Positions 58,646 to 64,000 of a DNA stretch of 64,000 bases are shown in pieces. The notes beneath the pieces were generated by a model. The model ran no database searches, was not told the origin of the DNA, and saw only the letters and a program-made list of their open reading frames with translations. The stretch comes from CAYOZN01 sp964408455. Its GTDB lineage: Bacteria > Planctomycetota > Phycisphaerae > UBA1845 > UTPLA1. The stretch's first letter is position 1, and each line of letters starts with the position of its first letter. Location: the NCBI GenBank assembly GCA_964408455.1, contig CAYOZN010000023.1, forward strand, positions 1 to 64,000, given 5' to 3'. The translations under genes and the position numbers were made by a program.

Positions 58646-59416
58646 TTATGGATTGGCCGCGTTGTCGTTGTCGGCATTGTCGTTGTCGCCGTTCGCGTTA
58701 TCGCCGTTGTCGTTGGAATCGTCCGTGTTGTCATTCGAGTTGCCGACGGGTTCGACGAAATCGTCGGGCACGTCGCCGGTCCGCGTGCCGGTGTAGTTGA
58801 CGTCGATTTCGACGACCAGCGACAGGCTGTCGTCGTTCGAGCCCGCCAGCAGCACGACCAGCCGCCGCGTGACGGCGCCCGTCGTGGTCAGTGCCGCGCG
58901 GTTGAAGCTGCCCTCGATGGATGCCGCGTTCAGGACCGCCCCACCGCCCTGGTCGCTGCCGGCGCCGCCGCCGGAGATGTCGGTCAGGAAGAAGTACGCG
59001 TCGTCGGCGTTGATCAGGCCGGTCGCGGTGTTGGCGGTGTCGTCGGCGTTGGTGATGCGCATCTGAAAATTGGCGGGGAACGTGATCACAACGCTATCCG
59101 GCATGGCCTCGTCCAGTTTGGCGTTCAGATCGGCAAGGCCGGCATTCCACTGGTCGATCAGGGGCTCCACCTCCGGCGGAAACTCGGCGGGGTCCAGCTC
59201 GGTCAGCGTGCCGGTGGATGAACCGTCGGAGACGTTGCCGTCGGCGCCGTTCGCGTGCCAGGTTATTGTCACATCGGTTTCACCGCGCGTGATGCTCCAC
59301 ACGCCTTCCAGACTCGTGGTTTCGGGCGCATTGCAGCCGTCGGACGCCATGCCGAGTGAAAAAACGGGAACGGCGACAAACGCGACAACCAGCCAACGAT
59401 TCCTGCCCATGTTCAT
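58646..59416 (-). CDS. Secreted protein with an Asn/Asp-rich repeat tail, function unknown
   Basis: From the ATG at 59416 this 256-residue protein starts MNMGRNRWLVVAFVAVPVFS, a signal peptide cleaved near SLGMA. The body (about 35-200) is unrecognised, with beta-rich GVWSITRGETDVTITWHANG and Gly-rich loops. From about 220 the sequence becomes almost entirely Asn, Asp, Gly and Ser (e.g. NDNGDNANGDNDNADNDNA). Such acidic tails may bind calcium or be unfolded; planctomycete secreted proteins often have them. GGAG lies nine bases before the ATG. The terminator lies 58 bases past the stop. Confidence 0.65.
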   Translation of the reverse strand: MNMGRNRWLVVAFVAVPVFSLGMASDGCNAPETTSLEGVWSITRGETDVTITWHANGADGNVSDGSSTGTLTELDPAEFPPEVEPLIDQWNAGLADLNAKLDEAMPDSVVITFPANFQMRITNADDTANTATGLINADDAYFFLTDISGGGAGSDQGGGAVLNAASIEGSFNRAALTTTGAVTRRLVVLLAGSNDDSLSLVVEIDVNYTGTRTGDVPDDFVEPVGNSNDNTDDSNDNGDNANGDNDNADNDNAANP

Positions 59417-59768
59417 AAAGGGAATCTCCTGCGCGAGGGACACGACGAGGACAAGGACAACGGTACAGAACAATTCGGGTTCGTGTCCAGCGTTACTTTA
59501 GCGCGTCAGCGGACGTGCCGATAAATTCGCGCAGATTTCAGCCCGGGTGCGAGGTGCTGACAAGAGGGTGCGTTCCGAAATCCGATCGGATCTTATTGCT
59601 CGCGCGCGAGGCGTGGCGGCGGTGTCGTGAGGGTAGCGCGCTTGATTGGCGGCGCTGATCGAGAACGGCTCGTGTGTTCTTGCGCGAAGGAATGGCCGCT
59701 CTTGCGGTGCTGGCGCCGGACCGGCACGGTCCGGCTCGCGGGAATGGAGCACGGCTCGAGGCTCTGAC

Positions 59769-60398
59769 CTATTCGGGGAACACCTGGAAATAGCGGTCCC
59801 AAATCAGCGATTCATGCAGTCGCGCATAGCTTTCCGCATACCCTTCGCCGCGAGATGGGGCGCGTTGGGATCGCGTCGTCATTCGATCATGATGGTGGCC
59901 TAACTCATGCGTTAGTATGTGAAGGAGTTGATACGCACGCGCGGAGGACTCGGTCCATTTCACCAGGTATTCGTCCCCCTGTGTGTCAACGGGAACAGCG
60001 AGCTTCTTGAACAACTTTGCGTGTTTGTAATAGTACCAATGGCCGTAAGTTGTCCAAAGTTCACGCGGCCATGCGTTTATTCGAATAATACCGAACTCGT
60101 GTGTGCCGTCAACTTCATGGCTCCCGTGTTCGAGCACAATCGCGACGAGTCCCTTGGAAAGTTCGCGCCAGTTCGGGAGAATTTCGAGGAAGCGAAATAT
60201 GTGTCGCTTCATCAGCAGGTGCCGATAGCCCTTGCCCGGCTTCTTGCGATCAATCACGAGCTTCTTCTTGAAGTGGTTGAAGAAGTACTCATCCGACCAC
60301 TCGTCTTTGTTCCAGGGACGAACCCAGCCGGACAGTGTCTTCGGTGTGACCGTTCGGCGCGTTTTCGCGCGAGTCGGATTATTTCTTCGTCCATTCAT
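59769..60398 (-). CDS. Small basic protein with an HExxH zinc-protease motif, function unknown
   Basis: This 209-residue protein has HELGH at residues 164-168 followed by a possible third ligand in GEGYAESYA (E189), a pattern found in zinc metalloproteases. The first 60 residues are very rich in Lys and Arg (KTRRTVTPKT, HFKKKLVIDRKK), and the middle is aromatic (LWTTYGHWYYYKHAKLF). No signal peptide is visible. It starts 20 bases before the S9 peptidase stop on the same strand. The ATG at 60398 is uncertain. I do not recognise a family beyond the motif. Confidence 0.6.
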   Translation of the reverse strand: MNGRRNNPTRAKTRRTVTPKTLSGWVRPWNKDEWSDEYFFNHFKKKLVIDRKKPGKGYRHLLMKRHIFRFLEILPNWRELSKGLVAIVLEHGSHEVDGTHEFGIIRINAWPRELWTTYGHWYYYKHAKLFKKLAVPVDTQGDEYLVKWTESSARAYQLLHILTHELGHHHDRMTTRSQRAPSRGEGYAESYARLHESLIWDRYFQVFPE

Positions 60399-62457
60399 CC
60401 AGCCACGCGATCACCGTCTCATGCCACTGCACGCTGTTCGCCGGCTTCAGCACCCAGTGGTTTTCGTCGGGGAAGTACAGGAACTTGCTGGGAATCCCGC
60501 GGCGCTGCAGCGCCGTGAATGTCGCCATGCCCTGCACGTCCACGACGCGATAGTCGCGGCCACCGTGGATCACGAGCATCGGCGTCTTCCACTTGTTCAC
60601 GTGATCGATGGGGTTGTGCTTCGTGTAGCCCTGCGGGTTTTCCCAGGGCGTGCCGCCGTGCTCCCACTCGGGAAACCACAACTCCTCGGTGTCGAAATAG
60701 GCCATGCGCTCGTCGAGATTGCCGTCGTGGTTCACCAGACAGCGGAAGCGATCGGGCCAGTTGCCGGCGATCCAGTTGATCATGTAGCCGCCATAGGAGG
60801 CGCCCAGTGCCGCCACGCGGTCACCATCGAGCCAGCGGTACTTTTCCAGTGCCGCGGCGAGGCCCTTCTGGAGATCCTCCAATGGCTTGCCGCCCCAGTC
60901 GCCGCGGATCGAATCGCAGAAGGCCTGCCCATATCCGGTCGATCCGTGGAAGTCGATCATCACCACGGCATAGCCCGCCCCTGCATAGGCCTGCGGATTC
61001 CAGCGATAGTGGAAGTGATTGCCGAAGGAGCCCTGCGGTCCGCCGTGGATGAGAAAGGCGATTGGGTATTTCTTTGCGGGATCGAAATCGACCGGGGCCA
61101 CGACGTAGCCAAACACGGTCTCGTCGTTCCAACCAGGGAAGGAGAACTGCTCCGCCTCGCCCATTCGCGCGCCGGCGAGCTTCTGCGCGTTGATCCGCGT
61201 GACCTGTTTCACGTCGCTGCCATTGGCCGCGATGGTGTAGAGCTCGACCGGGCTCTTGAGATGATCCATGCCATATAGAATCCGCTCCCCTGCCGCTGCC
61301 ACGTCGCCGACGTAGCCCTGCTCGACGAGCGTGCGCGGCTTGCCCGTGGCCACGTCGATCGCAAAGAGGGAACTCTGACCGCGATTGCCCGCCGTGGTGT
61401 AAAGAGTGCGACCATCGGGCGACCACACGAGATGTCCGGCGGAATAGTCCCAATCGCGGGTAAGCACGCGATCTTCGCTGTCGAGGTTTTCGCGGATGAC
61501 GATGTCGTATTTGTCGGATTCGTAGCCCGGTCGCGTGTGCCGAAGGTAGGCGAGGCGACCGTCGGGGGCGAAAACCGGGCGGGTATCGGCGGCCTTGTTC
61601 GAAGCCGTCAGGTTTCGCGGTGGGGCGCTTGCGCCAATTTCGACGTGAAACAAATCGGTGTTGGTGGACCAGGCCTCATCACGGCCGGCATTCCGCGCGG
61701 TGAACACAATACCCCTGCCATCGGGCGTGAAGGAAAATTCCTCCGAGCCGCCAAAGGGCCTGGTCGGGCTGTCCGCTTCGATCGGGAGATTGAGCATGAC
61801 GTCGATGGGCGGTGCCTCTGCACCGGCAGCCAGTTCGCGGACGAAGATGTGCGAGCGGCGACCATCCTTCCACGTGTCCCAGTGGCGGAAGAAGAGACGA
61901 TCATAGAGCTGGCCGGTTGTCTTCTGCTCCGCTTTCTCATCCAGCCGCTTTTTGGTTTCGTCCGGCGAGGCGGCGGGAAATACGTCCATGGTATAGGCGA
62001 TGGACTTGCCATCCGGCGAGAGCTTCAGGTTTCCGACATCGAGCGGTTCTCGTGTGATCTGCCGCGCCTCACCGCCGGTGAGCGGAAGCTGCCAGACCTG
62101 CATCGAGCCCGAGCGCGTCGAAAGGAAGTAAATGGACTGGCCATCCGGCGCCCAGCGCGGCTCCAGGTCGGCATCGGGGCTGGTGGTCAATCGACGAAGG
62201 TTGGCGCCATCGATATCGGCCATCCACAGATCGGTGCGGCCTCGATTGGCTTCGCGGTCGGTCTCTCGGACCACGAAGGCGACGCGATGCGCATCCGGCG
62301 AGACCTGCGGATCGCCGATACGATCCATGTCCAGCATGTGCTGCACGTTGAACGGCTGCGATCGGGTCGCCTGGGCGTGGAGCGCTGTTTCGTTCCACGT
62401 AATCGACATCGCGAACGTGGCGAAGCTGAGCAGAACAGTTAACCGGCTGCGGTTCAT
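60379..62457 (-). CDS. Exported S9-family peptidase (prolyl-oligopeptidase-like)
   Basis: This 692-residue protein has a signal peptide (LTVLLSFATFAMSI), an N-terminal beta-propeller (about 40-400, with repeated ARWAPDGQSIYFLSTRSGSM-like blades) and an alpha/beta hydrolase domain with the catalytic serine in GASYGGYM, the aspartate in HGGRDYRV and histidine in PDENHWV. These proteases cleave dipeptides or acyl-amino acids from peptides, in the periplasm here. The ATG at 62457 has AGGAG eight bases upstream. Earlier in-frame codons lack such a site. It is followed by the HExxH gene, overlapping by 20 bases. Confidence 0.9.
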   Translation of the reverse strand: MNRSRLTVLLSFATFAMSITWNETALHAQATRSQPFNVQHMLDMDRIGDPQVSPDAHRVAFVVRETDREANRGRTDLWMADIDGANLRRLTTSPDADLEPRWAPDGQSIYFLSTRSGSMQVWQLPLTGGEARQITREPLDVGNLKLSPDGKSIAYTMDVFPAASPDETKKRLDEKAEQKTTGQLYDRLFFRHWDTWKDGRRSHIFVRELAAGAEAPPIDVMLNLPIEADSPTRPFGGSEEFSFTPDGRGIVFTARNAGRDEAWSTNTDLFHVEIGASAPPRNLTASNKAADTRPVFAPDGRLAYLRHTRPGYESDKYDIVIRENLDSEDRVLTRDWDYSAGHLVWSPDGRTLYTTAGNRGQSSLFAIDVATGKPRTLVEQGYVGDVAAAGERILYGMDHLKSPVELYTIAANGSDVKQVTRINAQKLAGARMGEAEQFSFPGWNDETVFGYVVAPVDFDPAKKYPIAFLIHGGPQGSFGNHFHYRWNPQAYAGAGYAVVMIDFHGSTGYGQAFCDSIRGDWGGKPLEDLQKGLAAALEKYRWLDGDRVAALGASYGGYMINWIAGNWPDRFRCLVNHDGNLDERMAYFDTEELWFPEWEHGGTPWENPQGYTKHNPIDHVNKWKTPMLVIHGGRDYRVVDVQGMATFTALQRRGIPSKFLYFPDENHWVLKPANSVQWHETVIAWLDEWTKK

Positions 62458-62754
62458 ATGAGAGGCTCCTGTCGGCTTACAGCGCCCGCCCATCAGTCTG
62501 GGGGGACACAGGCAGTTTGAATAGAAATCCCCCGTGTGGCAGGGTGCGCAGTCGATTCTAACGAAGCCGGCAATTTGGACCAACGTGTCGAGTTTAGCGG
62601 GTCTGGCACCGGCGTGCACTCGATCGGCAGCCACGGCTCCGCTGCCGGTGTGTTGAAAGCGGTGTCACGGCGTTGTGGCGAGTTGCGACTGCATCTAGAT
62701 TAGCATCCGGGATATCACTGGCGCGGCCAGAAATCAGCAAAGGCGAGGAGTCGA

Positions 62755-63771
62755 TTGCGCGAGTTTCGCAGGGCCTTTTCCGGTGCGGCAACAGCGACGG
62801 CATACCGGCTGGGGCCGATGCTGCCCGGGTTTGCCATTGGGGCGCTCGAACGCACCACGTCGGCGCTGGGGCCCTGGATGCCGGGCCTCGGCAGCCTGGT
62901 TCGATCCAATTTGCGCGCGGCCGGGCTGTACGACCGCCGGGCGCTCCATGCGTATTTCCGCAATTCGGCACGACATCTGGCGAACGGCGCGAGGCTTTTT
63001 CATGCGCGGACGCCGGAAGCGCTGATCGCCCGCCTGGCGCAACGTGAAGTGCGGGTCGACGACTCCGTGGACATCGTCCGGCAGGAATCGAGCCGTGGCG
63101 GCGTGCTGCTGGCCCCGGCCCACAGCTGCAATTTTCTGGTGTCGCTGGCGCGATTGCGGCGCGACATTCCGCTCAGCATTTTTCTGCGATGGTCGTCCAG
63201 CGCCAGGCGCCTGGAGATGAAGCGGCGATGGTGTCGCGCTGCCGGCATCGACATCATCATGGAACCATCCAATGCGGCCGATCCGACGGCGCGGGCCGCG
63301 GTCGTCGTGGATGCGCTTCGCGAGGGGAAAACCGTGGCGATCACGCCGGATATTGCCCAGAAGTCGACCGAGGGCACGCCGGTTGACTGGCTCGGCCGGC
63401 GCGCGTACCTGCCGACCGGCCCGGCATCGCTGGCCATGCTGGCGGAGGCGCCGATGGTGCCGCTGTTCTCAACCTTTGCGGGCGACGTGCAGACGCTCTA
63501 CTTTGAGGAGCCGATCCGCATCGCCATGCTGCCGCGATCGGCGGGAGGAAGACCGGAGGCGGTGCGGCGCGCCATGCAGACGTGGTGCGACGGTTTTGAG
63601 CGATACCTGCGAGCAGCGCCTGAAGCGTGGTTTCTCTGGGCCGACAGCCGCTGGACCCGCGTTTTGCGCGGCGATCCAAAATACGGCGGGCCGTCGCGCG
63701 GCGACGCCGACTCCATGTCGAACAGGACCGGCAGCACCAACGCAACGGGCAAGGAAGGTGGAGCGCATTGA
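62755..63771 (+). CDS. LpxL/HtrB-like lipid A acyltransferase
   Basis: This 338-residue protein matches the LpxL/HtrB group. It has VLLAPAHSCNFLVSL, where the usual HxxxxD/E site is H-S-C-N-F-L, followed by a typical AIDIIMEPSNAADPTARAAVVVDALREGKTVAITPD layout with acidic residues, and PTGPASLAMLAEAPMVPLFS. Such enzymes add acyl chains to lipid A, or phosphatidylinositol mannosides in actinobacteria. The altered HxxxxD motif leaves activity uncertain. It starts with TTG at 62755 with GAGGAG four bases upstream. It overlaps the next gene by four bases. Confidence 0.75.
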   Translation: MREFRRAFSGAATATAYRLGPMLPGFAIGALERTTSALGPWMPGLGSLVRSNLRAAGLYDRRALHAYFRNSARHLANGARLFHARTPEALIARLAQREVRVDDSVDIVRQESSRGGVLLAPAHSCNFLVSLARLRRDIPLSIFLRWSSSARRLEMKRRWCRAAGIDIIMEPSNAADPTARAAVVVDALREGKTVAITPDIAQKSTEGTPVDWLGRRAYLPTGPASLAMLAEAPMVPLFSTFAGDVQTLYFEEPIRIAMLPRSAGGRPEAVRRAMQTWCDGFERYLRAAPEAWFLWADSRWTRVLRGDPKYGGPSRGDADSMSNRTGSTNATGKEGGAH

Positions 63772-64000
63772 CGGCTTTGGGGCTGCTCCTGTGCGTGCCT
63801 GTCATCATGTGGCTGGTGCAGAGCGCGCTGCTTCGCTGCGCCGGATTGCCTCTTCGCTGGACGATCGACGCCGGGGATGCGCCGCGGTTTGTGCGCACCG
63901 GTGGGCGAATCGCGACACAGACATGCCTGGTTGCCCTGATCCTGTGCTATCCGTTGTGTGTCGGAGAATTGCCCTGGCCGTACTATTCGCACCTGTTTCC
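63768..64000 (+). CDS. Start of a membrane protein, truncated by the window edge
   Basis: A TTG at 63768 overlaps the acyltransferase stop as TTGA, with GGAG four bases upstream. The frame stays open to the window end. The first 77 residues include a hydrophobic segment at the start (TALGLLLCVPVIMWLVQSAL) and another near the end (TCLVALILCYPLCVG), so it is an inner-membrane protein. Not enough is visible to name it; the adjacent LpxL-like gene suggests an envelope role. Confidence 0.55.
   Translation, partial: MTALGLLLCVPVIMWLVQSALLRCAGLPLRWTIDAGDAPRFVRTGGRIATQTCLVALILCYPLCVGELPWPYYSHLF

Overview
The window most likely comes from a high-GC member of the Planctomycetota, perhaps a Phycisphaerae-like lineage. 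This is inferred from gene content, not from a marker gene. The pointers are a GldA/GldF/GldG/DUF4340 operon, a bactofilin behind a zinc ribbon, a GYF-TM2 protein, a secreted protein with an Asn/Asp-rich tail, many hypothetical secreted proteins and frequent GTG/TTG starts. KdsA and an LpxL-type acyltransferase imply a lipopolysaccharide-type outer membrane. No rRNA, tRNA, CRISPR array, transposase or phage gene was found.

Layout. 1-144: edge of a 67-bp tandem repeat. 183-4397 (minus): pyrR-pyrB-uma2-pyrC pyrimidine operon, with a PilZ gene downstream. 4650-7629 (plus): MacA-like adaptor, its ABC ATPase and an isoaspartyl methyltransferase with a lipoprotein-type N-terminus. 7654-19515 (minus): an exopolysaccharide cluster read as galE, polymerase, flippase, glycosyltransferase, FkbM methyltransferase, glycosyltransferase, bi-domain oxidoreductase, heparinase-type lyase. 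19684-24014: MaoC hydratase, lipA-tmk-holB operon, UspA, and a solitary short ATP synthase epsilon gene. 24079-34618: a second glycan locus with a UDP-GlcNAc 2-epimerase, several glycosyltransferases including a CgeB-like giant and two fusions, a SAM methyltransferase and a sulfotransferase-like protein. 34903-38989: small lipoprotein, GH31 glucosidase, hypothetical gene. 39584-46321: gld-type ABC operon. 46535-64000: envelope and housekeeping genes (bactofilin, folC, yidC, phosphoesterase, Trm112, kdsA, histidine phosphatase, SH3 protein, TM2 protein, secreted Asn/Asp protein, HExxH protein, S9 peptidase, LpxL-like acyltransferase, start of a membrane protein).

How the genes work together. 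The two glycan loci, kdsA, the LpxL-like gene, galE and wecB all point to heavy investment in cell-surface polysaccharide. pyrR/B/C, tmk, holB and folC are nucleotide, replication and one-carbon housekeeping. The most unusual items are: palindromic 33-bp repeats after the TM2 gene with a compensatory arm change; a 28-bp tandem duplication carrying a glycosyltransferase ribosome-binding site and start codon; two apparently leaderless promoters (pyrR, folC); a gene-poor 674-bp stretch with a perfect DnaA-box 9-mer; an isolated minimal atpC; and unusual fusions in the second glycan locus. All functional calls come from reading sequence motifs; no database search was possible.
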